Shown here: positions 45,605-53,742 of the stretch, in pieces
How the letters are laid out: each line of letters begins with the position of its first letter
How positions within the stretch are numbered: the stretch's first letter is position 1
Assembly (NCBI RefSeq): GCF_914271435.1
Contig: NZ_CAJZAI010000007.1
Span: 124,001-188,000 of the forward strand
Direction of reading: 5' to 3'
DNA length: 64,000 nt
Origin: Cupriavidus laharis
Lineage (GTDB): Bacteria; Pseudomonadota; Gammaproteobacteria; Burkholderiales; Burkholderiaceae
Translations under genes and position numbers: made by a program
The notes under the pieces: model-generated
What the model was told of the DNA's origin: nothing
Databases searched by the model: none
What the model saw: the letters and a program-made list of their open reading frames with translations, nothing else

Positions 45605-46858
45605 ATGCAAACGACCCTGGCCGATTTTCTCCGCAATACGCCCGAGGGCGAGGAAGCCAAGTCCATCATCGGCAAATGCGTGCACTGCGGCTTCTGCACT
45701 GCCACCTGCCCGACCTACCAGCTACTCGGCGACGAGCTCGACGGCCCGCGCGGGCGCATCTACCTGATGAAGCAGGTGATCGAAGGCAACCCCGTCAGCG
45801 AAAGCACGCGGCTGCACCTGGACCGCTGCCTGACCTGCCGCAACTGCGAATCGACCTGCCCTTCCGGCGTGCGCTACGGGCGGCTGGTGGACATCGGCCG
45901 GCAGGTGGTGGACGACCAGCTCGAAGCCCGCGGCATCCGCCGCCCCGCACGCGAGCGCGTGACACGCTGGGCGCTGCGCGAAGGCCTGACGCGCCCGGCC
46001 CTGTTCGGCACGGCGATGAAGCTCGGGCAGATGGTTCGGCCGATGCTGCCGGCCGCGCTGCGCAACAAGGTGCCCGAGCTCAGCAAGACCGCCGAGCCCG
46101 GCCAGTGGCCGCGCACCGCGCACGCGCGCAAGATGCTGTTGCTCGACGGTTGCGTGCAGCCGGCGATGTCGCCCAACATCAATGCCGCGACGGCACGCGT
46201 GTTCGACCGTGTCGGCGTACAACTGGTCGTGGCGCGCGAAGCCGGTTGCTGTGGCGCCATCCGCTTCCACACCGGCGACCACGGCGGCGGCCTCGACAAT
46301 ATGCGCCGCAATATCGACGCGTGGTGGCCGCATATCGAAGCCGGCGCGGAAGCCATTGTCATGACCGCATCGGGCTGCGGCGCCATGGTGAAGGACTACG
46401 GCCACCTGCTGCGCAACGACCCGAAGTACGCCGAGCGCGCGCGCCGCGTCTCGGCGCTGACGCGCGACCTGTCGGAGATCCTGCCCGACTTTGCCGACGC
46501 GCTGCACGCACGCGCCGGCGCAGTGCCGCGCGACGGCCGCCGCGTGGCCTACCACCCGCCGTGCACGCTGCAGCACGGCCAGCAGATCCGCGGCAAGGTG
46601 GAGGCGCTCTTGACCGGCCTTGGCGTGGAAGTCAAACTCTGCGCTGACAGCCACCTGTGCTGCGGCTCGGCGGGCACGTATTCGGTGCTGCAGCCGGAAC
46701 TGTCCTACCGCCTGCGCGACGACAAGCTCGCCAAGCTGCAGGCCACCGAGCCCGAAGCCATCGTGTCGGCCAATATCGGCTGCATCACCCACCTGCAGGG
46801 CGGCACCGAGACGCCGGTCATGCACTGGATCGAACTGGTGGACCGCATGCTGGGCTGA
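45605..46858 (+). CDS. glcF: Glycolate oxidase iron-sulfur subunit GlcF
   Basis: Membrane-associated iron-sulfur subunit that receives electrons from GlcD/GlcE. The 417-residue protein has two 4Fe-4S ferredoxin motifs, CVHCGFCTATCPTY (about residue 22) and CLTCRNCESTCPSG (about 75). Two CCG domains follow (EAGCCGAIRFHTGDH and HLCCGSAGTYSVLQP), as in heterodisulfide reductase-like electron-transfer subunits. It closes the glc genes; a palindromic element separates it from the cidA-like gene. Confidence 0.96.
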   Translation: MQTTLADFLRNTPEGEEAKSIIGKCVHCGFCTATCPTYQLLGDELDGPRGRIYLMKQVIEGNPVSESTRLHLDRCLTCRNCESTCPSGVRYGRLVDIGRQVVDDQLEARGIRRPARERVTRWALREGLTRPALFGTAMKLGQMVRPMLPAALRNKVPELSKTAEPGQWPRTAHARKMLLLDGCVQPAMSPNINAATARVFDRVGVQLVVAREAGCCGAIRFHTGDHGGGLDNMRRNIDAWWPHIEAGAEAIVMTASGCGAMVKDYGHLLRNDPKYAERARRVSALTRDLSEILPDFADALHARAGAVPRDGRRVAYHPPCTLQHGQQIRGKVEALLTGLGVEVKLCADSHLCCGSAGTYSVLQPELSYRLRDDKLAKLQATEPEAIVSANIGCITHLQGGTETPVMHWIELVDRMLG

Positions 46859-46890
46859 ACAGCCCCGGAATCGGGGCGGTGTGGTTGTCT

Positions 46891-46916
46891 CCCCTCTCCC
46901 GCTTGCGGGAGAGGGG
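46891..46916. repeat. Palindromic element, copy 1
   Basis: CCCCTCTCCCGC and GCGGGAGAGGGG form a perfect 12-bp stem around TT, between glcF and the cidA-like gene. The same arms recur at 53710-53735 between proC and ubiA with AA in the loop, so it is a dispersed REP-like element; it may also terminate transcription. Confidence 0.85.
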
Positions 46917-46942
46917 CGGAACAGTACAACCCAAGACGCCCC

Positions 46943-47335
46943 ATGCTCCAGACCTTTGCCATCCTCCTGGTTTTCCAATCCGTCGGCGAGGTGATCAGCT
47001 ACGCGCTGCATCTACCGGTCCCCGGCCCCGTGCTGGGCATGATCATGCTGTTTGGCTGGCTCGTCTTCGACGACCGCCTGCTGCCCATCATCCAGGGCAC
47101 CACCAGCGAACTGCTCAAGCACCTGTCGCTGCTGTTCGTGCCGGCCGGCGTCGGCATCATGGTCCATGCCCGCCGCATCGAAGGCGAATGGTTGCCGATC
47201 GTGGTCGCGCTGGTGGTATCGACGTGGCTGGCCATCGCCACCACCGCCGTGGTCACGCGCATGCTGATGCGCAAGCCCAGGGATCCGGTGCCGCACGCCG
47301 CCGATGCCGTGGACAACAGCGGAGAACAGGCATGA
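46943..47335 (+). CDS. CidA/LrgA family membrane protein
   Basis: A 130-residue inner-membrane protein with four hydrophobic segments of the CidA/LrgA (holin-like, YohJ) family. GEVISYALHLPVPGPVLGMIMLF is the characteristic first part, and LLFVPAGVGIMVH the third segment. Such proteins pair with LrgB and are linked to overflow metabolism, murein hydrolase control, or glycolate/pyruvate export. The pair directly behind a glycolate oxidase operon is notable because plant LrgAB homologues (PLGG1) carry glycolate. It overlaps the lrgB-like gene by ATGA. Confidence 0.9.
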   Translation: MLQTFAILLVFQSVGEVISYALHLPVPGPVLGMIMLFGWLVFDDRLLPIIQGTTSELLKHLSLLFVPAGVGIMVHARRIEGEWLPIVVALVVSTWLAIATTAVVTRMLMRKPRDPVPHAADAVDNSGEQA

Positions 47336-48057
47336 TGACACCCCGCCTCAATGAGATCTGGGTCTACCTGGCCGCCAGCCCGCTGGTGGGCCTGACCGCC
47401 ACGCTGCTGGCCTACGTGTTCGCGTTCCGCATCTTTGAGCGCTCGCGCTTCTCGCCACTCGCCAATCCCGTGATGATCGCCGTGGCGCTGCTGGTCACCG
47501 TGCTGACGGTCACCGGCACGCCGTACAAGACCTACTTCGACGGCGCGCAGTTCGTGCACTTCCTGCTCGGCCCCGCCACCGTGGCGCTGGCCGTGCCGCT
47601 CTACCTGCAGCTGCCCAAGCTGCGCACGCATGTGTTCCCGCTGCTGGTCGGGCTGGTGGCCGGATCGCTGGTCGCCGTGGTGTCGGCCGTAGGCATTGCA
47701 TGGCTGCTTGGCGCGACCCGCGAGACGGTGCTGTCGCTGGCGCCCAAGTCGGTGACGATCCCGATCGCGATGGGCGTGGCCGAGAAGATCGGCGGGCTGC
47801 CTTCGCTGACTGCGGTGCTGGTGATGGCCACCGGCATCATCGGCGCCGTCAGCGCGACTGGCCTGTTGAACCTGCTGCGGATCCGCGACTACACCGTGCG
47901 CGGCTTCGCCACGGGCGTGGCGGCGCACGGCATCGGCACCGCGCGCGCATTCCAGGTGAACCAGGAGGCCGGTGCGTTCGCCGCGCTGGGCATGGGGCTG
48001 AACGGCGTGCTGACGGCCATCATGGTGCCCGTGCTGGCGACGTGGATGCCGCACTGA
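47332..48057 (+). CDS. LrgB family membrane protein
   Basis: A 241-residue protein with six to seven membrane segments, partner of the CidA/LrgA protein upstream. LrgB marks are ANPVMIAVALLV, GPATVALAVPLYLQLP, LAPKSVTIPIAMGVAEKIGGLPSL (split at the conserved KSVT) and AAHGIGTARAFQVNQEAGAFA. Two ATGs in a row are possible starts; the first overlaps the previous stop. In plants the fused LrgAB homologue PLGG1 exports glycolate and glycerate, so a glycolate-related role with glcDEF is a reasonable inference here. Confidence 0.92.
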   Translation: MMTPRLNEIWVYLAASPLVGLTATLLAYVFAFRIFERSRFSPLANPVMIAVALLVTVLTVTGTPYKTYFDGAQFVHFLLGPATVALAVPLYLQLPKLRTHVFPLLVGLVAGSLVAVVSAVGIAWLLGATRETVLSLAPKSVTIPIAMGVAEKIGGLPSLTAVLVMATGIIGAVSATGLLNLLRIRDYTVRGFATGVAAHGIGTARAFQVNQEAGAFAALGMGLNGVLTAIMVPVLATWMPH

Positions 48058-48142
48058 CCATGCTGCCAGGCTCCTGACAGGACGCTGTCAGCAGCCCCCG
48101 CGCAAGATGTGGACTCCTTTCCCCATGACCAAGGAGTCCATC

Positions 48143-48514
48143 ATGAGCAATGGCCTGATCAACTGGCTGGAAATCCCCGTTGTCGATATGAAGCGTGCGA
48201 TCCACTTCTACGAGCAGGTATTCGAAACGACACTCAGGCGCGAAACCATGAGCCAGGTCGATATGGCGGTGTTCCCGAACCCCGACCCGGGCGGTGCGCT
48301 GGTGGCTGGCGAGGACTACCGGCCCAGCCAGCACTACGGTCCGTTGCCCTACCTGCATGCGCCTGGGCTCGATGCCCTGCTGCAGCGCGTAGCCCATGCC
48401 GGCGGCAAGACTGTGTTCGGTCCGCTGCAGTTGCCCGGCGACATCGGCCGCATCGCACATATCGCCGACAGCGAAGGCAACCGCATCGGCCTGCACGAGC
48501 CCTTCACGGGCTGA
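48143..48514 (+). CDS. VOC family (glyoxalase-like) protein
   Basis: A 123-residue protein of the vicinal oxygen chelate fold: LINWLEIPVVDMKRAIHFYEQVF opens the first module and DIGRIAHIADSEGNRIGLHEP closes the second. Family members include glyoxalase I, bleomycin-type resistance proteins and small-molecule binding proteins; the substrate is unknown. The start has an AAGGAG site 9 bases upstream. It is followed at 21 bp by a WYL-type regulator, and the two probably form an operon. Confidence 0.88.
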   Translation: MSNGLINWLEIPVVDMKRAIHFYEQVFETTLRRETMSQVDMAVFPNPDPGGALVAGEDYRPSQHYGPLPYLHAPGLDALLQRVAHAGGKTVFGPLQLPGDIGRIAHIADSEGNRIGLHEPFTG

Positions 48515-48535
48515 GGCCTGCCACCCCGAGGACCG

Positions 48536-49225
48536 ATGAGCCGCCGCGCCGACCGCCTGTTCCAGATCGTCCAGGTCCTGCGCGGACGCCGCCTGACCAC
48601 GGCGGCACTGCTCGCGCAGCGGCTCGGCGTGTCCGAGCGCACCGTCTACCGTGACATCCAGGCGCTGTCGCTGTCGGGCGTGCCGGTCGAGGGAGAGGCC
48701 GGCATCGGTTACCGCCTGCGTGCAGACTTCGATGTACCGCCGCTGATGTTCACATCACTCGAAGTCGAAGCGCTGGTAGCCGGCCTGCGCCTGCTCAAGG
48801 CCTGGGGCGGCGGCGCGCTGGCCGCCGCGGCCGATCCCGCTCTGGAAAAGCTGATGGCCGCGCTGCCGCCGCCGCGCCGGCTGGCCGCGCAGCAAAGCCG
48901 CGTGTTCGCGCCGGAGTATGTCAACCGCGCGCAGGTGCGCGAAGCGTTCGACGTCGTGCACGGCGCGCTGGGCGCGCAGAAGCTGCTGCTGCTCGACTAT
49001 TGCGACGCCGAACAGCGCATTACCGAACGCGTGGTGCAGCCGCTGGGACTGTTCTTCTGGGGCAATGCCTGGCTGCTGGCGGCATGGTGCACGACACGCA
49101 CCGACTATCGCAGCTTCCGGCTGGACCGCTGCCGCGCGATCCGCATGCTCGACGACCATTTCCACGAAACGCCGGACCGCTCGCTCAATGGCTTCCTGCG
49201 CGCGGTGCGGGCCAGTGGAACATAG
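48536..49225 (+). CDS. YafY-like HTH/WYL transcriptional regulator
   Basis: A 229-residue regulator with a DeoR-type helix-turn-helix (TTAALLAQRLGVSERTVYRDI at residues about 20-40) followed by a WYL ligand-binding domain (LLLLDYCDAEQRITERVVQPLGLFFWGNAWLLAAWC, split at the conserved WLLAAWC). Such regulators often respond to stress or ligands and control adjacent genes, here most likely the VOC gene. It converges on the glutathione peroxidase gene with 2 bp between the stops. Confidence 0.9.
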   Translation: MSRRADRLFQIVQVLRGRRLTTAALLAQRLGVSERTVYRDIQALSLSGVPVEGEAGIGYRLRADFDVPPLMFTSLEVEALVAGLRLLKAWGGGALAAAADPALEKLMAALPPPRRLAAQQSRVFAPEYVNRAQVREAFDVVHGALGAQKLLLLDYCDAEQRITERVVQPLGLFFWGNAWLLAAWCTTRTDYRSFRLDRCRAIRMLDDHFHETPDRSLNGFLRAVRASGT

Positions 49226-49227
49226 TG

Positions 49228-49722
49228 TCAGGCGGCGGGGTCGGCCATCAGCATCTCGATGTCCGCGCGGATCTCTTCCGGCTTGGTCATCGACCCGTAG
49301 CGCTTGTAGACCGTGCCATCGCGCCGCAACAGGAACTTGGTGAAATTCCACTTGATGGCCTGCGTGCCGAGCACGCCGCGCCTCTCGCTTGTCAGCCACT
49401 GGTACAGCGGATGCGCATCGGGGCCGTTCACGTCGATCTTGGCAAACATCGGGAACGTGACGCCGAAGCGCGATTCGCAGAACTGGCCGATCTGCTGCGC
49501 GTCGCCGGGCTCCTGCTTGCCGAACTGGTTGCACGGGAAGCCGAGCACCTCCAGCCCGCGCGCGGCATAGGCGTCGTGCAGCGCCTGCAGGCCCGCATAT
49601 TGCGGCGTAAAGCCGCATTCACTGGCGGTGTTGACGATCAGCAGCACCTTGCCGCGAAACTGCGACAGCGGCACCGGCTGCCCGGCAAGGGAGTTGGCTT
49701 CGAACTGGTAGACATTGCTCAT
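49228..49722 (-). CDS. Glutathione peroxidase family protein
   Basis: Thiol peroxidase of the GPx family (BtuE/BsaA-like), 164 residues, reducing peroxides. The peroxidatic Cys36 is in NTASECGFTPQY. The catalytic Gln and Trp are in CNQFGKQEP and IKWNFTKFL. A cysteine in FPCNQF, and a further one in FCESRFG, could resolve the disulfide, as in thioredoxin-dependent forms. There is no signal peptide, so it is cytosolic. It is followed upstream by pilU on the same strand (39 bp), but the functions are unrelated. Confidence 0.93.
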   Translation of the reverse strand: MSNVYQFEANSLAGQPVPLSQFRGKVLLIVNTASECGFTPQYAGLQALHDAYAARGLEVLGFPCNQFGKQEPGDAQQIGQFCESRFGVTFPMFAKIDVNGPDAHPLYQWLTSERRGVLGTQAIKWNFTKFLLRRDGTVYKRYGSMTKPEEIRADIEMLMADPAA

Positions 49723-49761
49723 GGCGGACTTGGCTCCTGGACCGGACGCGGGCCGCGCGGA

Positions 49762-50901
49762 TCAGATCACATTCAGGTGCTCGGTGCCTGCACCCAGGTC
49801 GGATTCCTTCCTGGTGGCACTGTGCAGCTTGATCATCAGCCGCAGGTCGTTGAGCGAATCGGCATTGCGCAGCGCGTCCTCGTACGTGATCTTGCCGCTT
49901 TCGTGCAAGTCGAACAACGCCTGGTCGAAGGAAATCATGCCCTGCTCGCGCGATTTCTTGATCACTTCCTTGAGTTCATGGATCTCGCCCTTGAAGATCA
50001 GGTCGGCCACCAGCGGCGTGCCGATCATGATTTCCACGGCCGGCACGCGGCCCTTGCGGCCCGCACGCGGCAGCAGGCGCTGCGAGATCATGGCCTTCAG
50101 GTTCAGCGACAGGTCGATCAGCAGCTGCTGGCGCTTTTCCTCGGGGAAGAAGTTGACGATGCGGTCGATGGCCTGGTTGGCGTTGTTGGCGTGCAGCGTG
50201 GCCAGGCACAGGTGGCCGGTTTCCGCGTACTGCATCGCGTATTCCATGGTCTCTCGGTCGCGGATTTCGCCGATCAGGATCACGTCGGGCGCCTGGCGCA
50301 GCGTGTTCTTCAGCGCAATGTGCCAGGACTCGGTGTCGATGCCCACCTCGCGCTGCGTGACGACGCAGTTCTGGTGCGCATGCACGTATTCGATCGGGTC
50401 CTCGATGGTGATGATGTGGCCATAGGAGTGCGCGTTGCGGTGGTCCAGCATCGCCGCCAGCGTGGTCGACTTGCCCGAGCCCGTGGCGCCGGTCACGATC
50501 ACCAGGCCACGCTTGGACATGACGATCTCATGCAGCGTTGGCGGCAGGTCCAGGTCCGCCACCGACGGAATGCGCGTGTTGATGGTCCGCACCACCATGC
50601 CGGCCTTGCCCTGCTGGATGAACGCCGACACGCGGAAGCGGCCGGCCTTGGGCGCGGAGATCGCAAAATTGCATTCGCGGCTGTCGTCGAACTCCTTGAC
50701 CTGGCGCTCGTTCATGATCGAGCGCACCAGGCCCAGGGCCTGCGTGGGGTTGAGCGGCTGCTGCGAGACGGGCGTGATCTTGCCGTCGACCTTGATGGCC
50801 GGCGGGAAGTCAGAAGTAATGAACAGGTCCGACCCGCGATTGCTCACCATGAGCTCGAGCAGGTCGTTGATGTACTTGGCGGTGGATTCGCGATCGAGCA
50901 T
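49762..50901 (-). CDS. pilU: Twitching motility ATPase PilU
   Basis: Type IV pilus retraction ATPase accessory to PilT, 379 residues. Walker A is VTGATGSGKSTTLAAM, the Asp box IITIEDPIEYVH, Walker B DVILIGEIRDRETME, and the His box ATLHANNANQAIDRI. The start ATG at MLDRESTAKYIND fits the family; earlier codons are unconserved. It is longer than PilT by about 30 residues and lacks the PilT AIRxLIR motif (it reads GTPLVADLIFKGE), which distinguishes PilU. It follows pilT by 61 bp. Confidence 0.95.
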   Translation of the reverse strand: MLDRESTAKYINDLLELMVSNRGSDLFITSDFPPAIKVDGKITPVSQQPLNPTQALGLVRSIMNERQVKEFDDSRECNFAISAPKAGRFRVSAFIQQGKAGMVVRTINTRIPSVADLDLPPTLHEIVMSKRGLVIVTGATGSGKSTTLAAMLDHRNAHSYGHIITIEDPIEYVHAHQNCVVTQREVGIDTESWHIALKNTLRQAPDVILIGEIRDRETMEYAMQYAETGHLCLATLHANNANQAIDRIVNFFPEEKRQQLLIDLSLNLKAMISQRLLPRAGRKGRVPAVEIMIGTPLVADLIFKGEIHELKEVIKKSREQGMISFDQALFDLHESGKITYEDALRNADSLNDLRLMIKLHSATRKESDLGAGTEHLNVI

Positions 50902-50962
50902 GGCATGGTCCTGCGTAGAAGCGACCGCCCGGATGGCGCGGCCGGACGGCACGGCGCGGGCC

Positions 50963-52006
50963 TCAGCCCATGAAGGCGTCGGGGTTCTTGGCGATGGCCC
51001 GCGCGTCGCTGTAGCTGATCAGGCTGCGCTTGATCAGGTCCGACAGGCACTGGTCCAGGGTCTGCATGCCCAGCCCGCTGCTGGTCTGCATCATCGAGTA
51101 CATCTGCGCGATCTTGTTCTCGCGGATCAGGTGGCGGATCGCGGGCGTGGCGATCATGATCTCGTGCGCGGCGGTACGGCCGTTGCCATCGCGCGTCTTG
51201 AGCAGCGTCTGCGAGATCACCGCCTCCAGCGATTCGGACAGCATGGTGCGCACCATGTCCTTCTCTTCGGGCGGGAACACATCGACCACACGGTCGATGG
51301 TCTTGGCCGCGGAGCTCGTGTGCAGCGTGCCGAAGACCAGGTGGCCGGTTTCGGCGGCGGTCAGCGCCAGGCGGATGGTTTCGAGGTCGCGCAACTCACC
51401 CACCAGGATCACGTCCGGATCTTCACGCAGCGCGGAGCGCAGCGCATTGGCGAACGAGTGCGTGTGCGGACCCAGTTCGCGCTGGTTGATCAGGCTCTTC
51501 TTGGAGTTGTGGACGAATTCGATCGGGTCCTCCACCGTGAGGATGTGGCCCATGTCGTTTTCGTTGCGGTGGTCCACCATTGCCGCCAGCGTGGTGGATT
51601 TGCCCGAGCCGGTCGGCCCGGTTACCAGCACCAGGCCGCGCGGCTTCATGCACAGGTCGGCGAATACCGCCGGCGCGCGCAATTCTTCGAGCGTGAGAAC
51701 CTTCGAGGGAATCGTACGGAACACCGCGGCCGCACCGCGCTGCGTGTTATAGGCATTGACCCGGAAACGCGACAGGCCGGCGATTTCAAACGAGAAATCG
51801 ATTTCCAGCCGTTCTTCGTAGGTCTTGCGCTGGGAGTCGCTCATGATGTCGTACACCATGGCGTGGACATCCTTGTGCGCCATGGGGGCGACGTTGATGC
51901 GCCGCATGTCGCCGTGAATACGCACCATCGGCGGCATGTCCGCCGAGAGGTGCAGATCGGACGCCTTGTTCTTGACTGCGAAAGCCAATAGCTGCGCGAT
52001 GTCCAT
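50963..52006 (-). CDS. pilT: Twitching motility protein PilT
   Basis: Hexameric cytosolic ATPase that retracts type IV pili. The 347-residue protein starts MDIAQLLAFAVKNKASDLHLS, with Walker A VTGPTGSGKSTTLAAM, Asp box LTVEDPIEFVH, Walker B DVILVGELRDLET, His box GTLHTSSAAKTIDRV and the PilT-specific AIRHLIRENK. The TATA-like sequence just before its ATG overlaps the divergent yggS promoter region. With pilU it forms the retraction motor operon; pilus structural genes are elsewhere. Confidence 0.97.
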   Translation of the reverse strand: MDIAQLLAFAVKNKASDLHLSADMPPMVRIHGDMRRINVAPMAHKDVHAMVYDIMSDSQRKTYEERLEIDFSFEIAGLSRFRVNAYNTQRGAAAVFRTIPSKVLTLEELRAPAVFADLCMKPRGLVLVTGPTGSGKSTTLAAMVDHRNENDMGHILTVEDPIEFVHNSKKSLINQRELGPHTHSFANALRSALREDPDVILVGELRDLETIRLALTAAETGHLVFGTLHTSSAAKTIDRVVDVFPPEEKDMVRTMLSESLEAVISQTLLKTRDGNGRTAAHEIMIATPAIRHLIRENKIAQMYSMMQTSSGLGMQTLDQCLSDLIKRSLISYSDARAIAKNPDAFMG

Positions 52007-52039
52007 CTATAATGACCCCACCCGAATAATCGTTGTTAG

Positions 52040-52069
52040 TACTTTTCGTACTTCTTTTTACTTCTTCTG
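52040..52069. repeat. TACTT repeats between pilT and yggS
   Basis: TACTTTTCG, TACTTCTTTT and TACTTCTTCTG follow each other at 9-10 bp spacing in the 78-bp divergent region, which is pyrimidine-rich on the plus strand. They may be protein-binding sites with one helical turn between them, or simple low-complexity sequence. Confidence 0.5.
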
Positions 52070-52084
52070 TATGTCCGCCGGATT

Positions 52085-52774
52085 ATGTCTGTAATTGCCG
52101 CCAACTTGCAAGCTGTGCACCGCGGCATCGCGGCGGCGGCACAACAAGCCGGAAGGGCACCGGAAGACGTGGCGCTGCTGGCCGTTTCCAAGACCGTCTC
52201 GCCGGGCATCGTGCGCGAGGCATTCGAGGCCGGGCAACGCGCTTTTGGTGAAAACTACGTGCAGGAAGGCGTGGAAAAGATCATCGCTCTGGCCGACCTG
52301 CGCAGCCAGATCGCGTGGCATTTCATCGGGCCGCTGCAGAGCAACAAGACACGGCTGGTAGCCGAGCATTTCGACTGGGTGCACGCGATCGACCGGCTCA
52401 GGATCGCGCAGCGGCTGTCGGACCAGCGCCCGGCCGGCATGGCGCCGCTGCAGGTCTGCCTCCAGGTGAATATCAGCGATGAAGCGAGCAAGAGCGGCGT
52501 GGCCCCCGACGAGGTGCCGGAACTGGCCCGCGCCGTGGCCGCCCTCCCCGGGCTGCGCCTGCGCGGGCTGATGGCGATTCCCGAGCCGGCCACCGATCCA
52601 GCCGCGCAGCGCCAGCCGTTCGCCGCGATGCGCACCCTGTTGCAGTCGCTGCGCGCAGCAGGGCTGCCGCTCGACACCCTGTCGATGGGCATGTCGGGCG
52701 ACATGGACGCCGCCATCGCCGAAGGCGCCACCATCGTGCGCATCGGCACGGCCATCTTCGGTGTACGCACGTGA
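52085..52774 (+). CDS. yggS: YggS family PLP homeostasis protein
   Basis: PLP-binding protein of the YggS/PROSC family that controls free pyridoxal phosphate and amino-acid balance. The 229-residue alanine racemase-like barrel has the PLP lysine at Lys36 (LLAVSKTVSP), FGENYVQEGVEKI, WHFIGPLQSNKTR, SMGMSGDMDAAI and the end RIGTAIFGVR. proC follows 48 bp later; the yggS-proC pairing is widely conserved and points to proline and PLP metabolism being linked. Confidence 0.96.
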   Translation: MSVIAANLQAVHRGIAAAAQQAGRAPEDVALLAVSKTVSPGIVREAFEAGQRAFGENYVQEGVEKIIALADLRSQIAWHFIGPLQSNKTRLVAEHFDWVHAIDRLRIAQRLSDQRPAGMAPLQVCLQVNISDEASKSGVAPDEVPELARAVAALPGLRLRGLMAIPEPATDPAAQRQPFAAMRTLLQSLRAAGLPLDTLSMGMSGDMDAAIAEGATIVRIGTAIFGVRT

Positions 52775-52822
52775 GCGCCGCTGCGGCAGCATTTCCCTAT
52801 TCCATTCCAGCCTGAGACTGAC

Positions 52823-53659
52823 ATGCTCGAAACCCTGACCTTCGGCTTCCTTGGTGGCGGCAACATGGCCACCGCCCTGATCGGCGGCCTGATCGCGCGC
52901 GGCGTGCCCGCCGGTTCGATCCGCGTGGTCGACCCGTTCCCCGACGCGCAGCAGCGCCTGGCGCGCGACCTGGGCGTGCATGCGTCCGGCGCGCCGGACG
53001 CAGCCTTCGGCGCGTCCGACGTGCTGGTGCTGGCCGTCAAGCCGCAGCAGTTCCGCGAAGCCGCGGCCAGCCTGCTGCCGCATCTGCCGGGAACCGGCGC
53101 CGGCAATCTCGTCATCAGCGTGGCTGCTGGCATCCGCCTGCAGGACATGCAGCGCTGGCTGGGCGGCAGCACTCGGCTGGTGCGCGCCATGCCGAATACG
53201 CCGGCGCTGTCGGGCATGGGCATGACGGGACTGACTGCTCCGGCCGGGCTGTCGCAGCAGGACCGTGCGATTGCCACCGCCGTGGCCGAAGCCGTGGGCA
53301 AGTGCGCATGGGTCGATGGCGACGACCAGATCGACGCCGTTACCGCCATTTCGGGCAGCGGCCCGGCCTATGTCTTCTATTTCATCGAAGCGATGGAACG
53401 CGCCGCCACGGAACTCGGCCTGAGCGCGCAGCAAGGCCGTGAACTGGCCGTGCAGACTTTCCTGGGCGCCGCCACGCTGGCCGGCCAGTCGCCGGAACCG
53501 GTGGCCACGCTGCGCGAACGGGTGACGTCGAAGGGCGGCACGACGTATGCCGCGCTGACTGCCATGGAAAGCGCTGGTATTGGCGATGCCTTCGTGCGTG
53601 CCATGCGGGCGGCGGCGGCGCGTGGGAAGGAGATGGGGGAGGAGTTCGGGAAGGATTGA
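52823..53659 (+). CDS. proC: Pyrroline-5-carboxylate reductase
   Basis: Last step of proline synthesis, reducing pyrroline-5-carboxylate with NAD(P)H. The 278-residue protein begins with the dinucleotide fold FGFLGGGNMATALIGG. VLAVKPQQF, RAMPNTPALSGMGMT and the signature AISGSGPAYVFYFIEAMERAA follow. The late segment VTSKGGTTYAAL completes the active site. Start and length are canonical. Behind it comes a palindromic REP-like element shared with the glcF downstream region. Confidence 0.97.
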   Translation: MLETLTFGFLGGGNMATALIGGLIARGVPAGSIRVVDPFPDAQQRLARDLGVHASGAPDAAFGASDVLVLAVKPQQFREAAASLLPHLPGTGAGNLVISVAAGIRLQDMQRWLGGSTRLVRAMPNTPALSGMGMTGLTAPAGLSQQDRAIATAVAEAVGKCAWVDGDDQIDAVTAISGSGPAYVFYFIEAMERAATELGLSAQQGRELAVQTFLGAATLAGQSPEPVATLRERVTSKGGTTYAALTAMESAGIGDAFVRAMRAAAARGKEMGEEFGKD

Positions 53660-53707
53660 GCAGGCGTTCGGTTTGATGCGACAGGCGCCTGCCATGCGAC
53701 TGGCCTG

Positions 53708-53737
53708 CTCCCCTCTCCCGCAAGCGGGAGAGGGGAG
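53708..53737. repeat. Palindromic element, copy 2
   Basis: CTCCCCTCTCCCGC and GCGGGAGAGGGGAG form a perfect 14-bp stem around AA between the converging proC and ubiA genes. Its inner 12-bp arms are identical to copy 1 at 46891-46916. Confidence 0.85.
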
Positions 53738-53742
53738 AAAAC

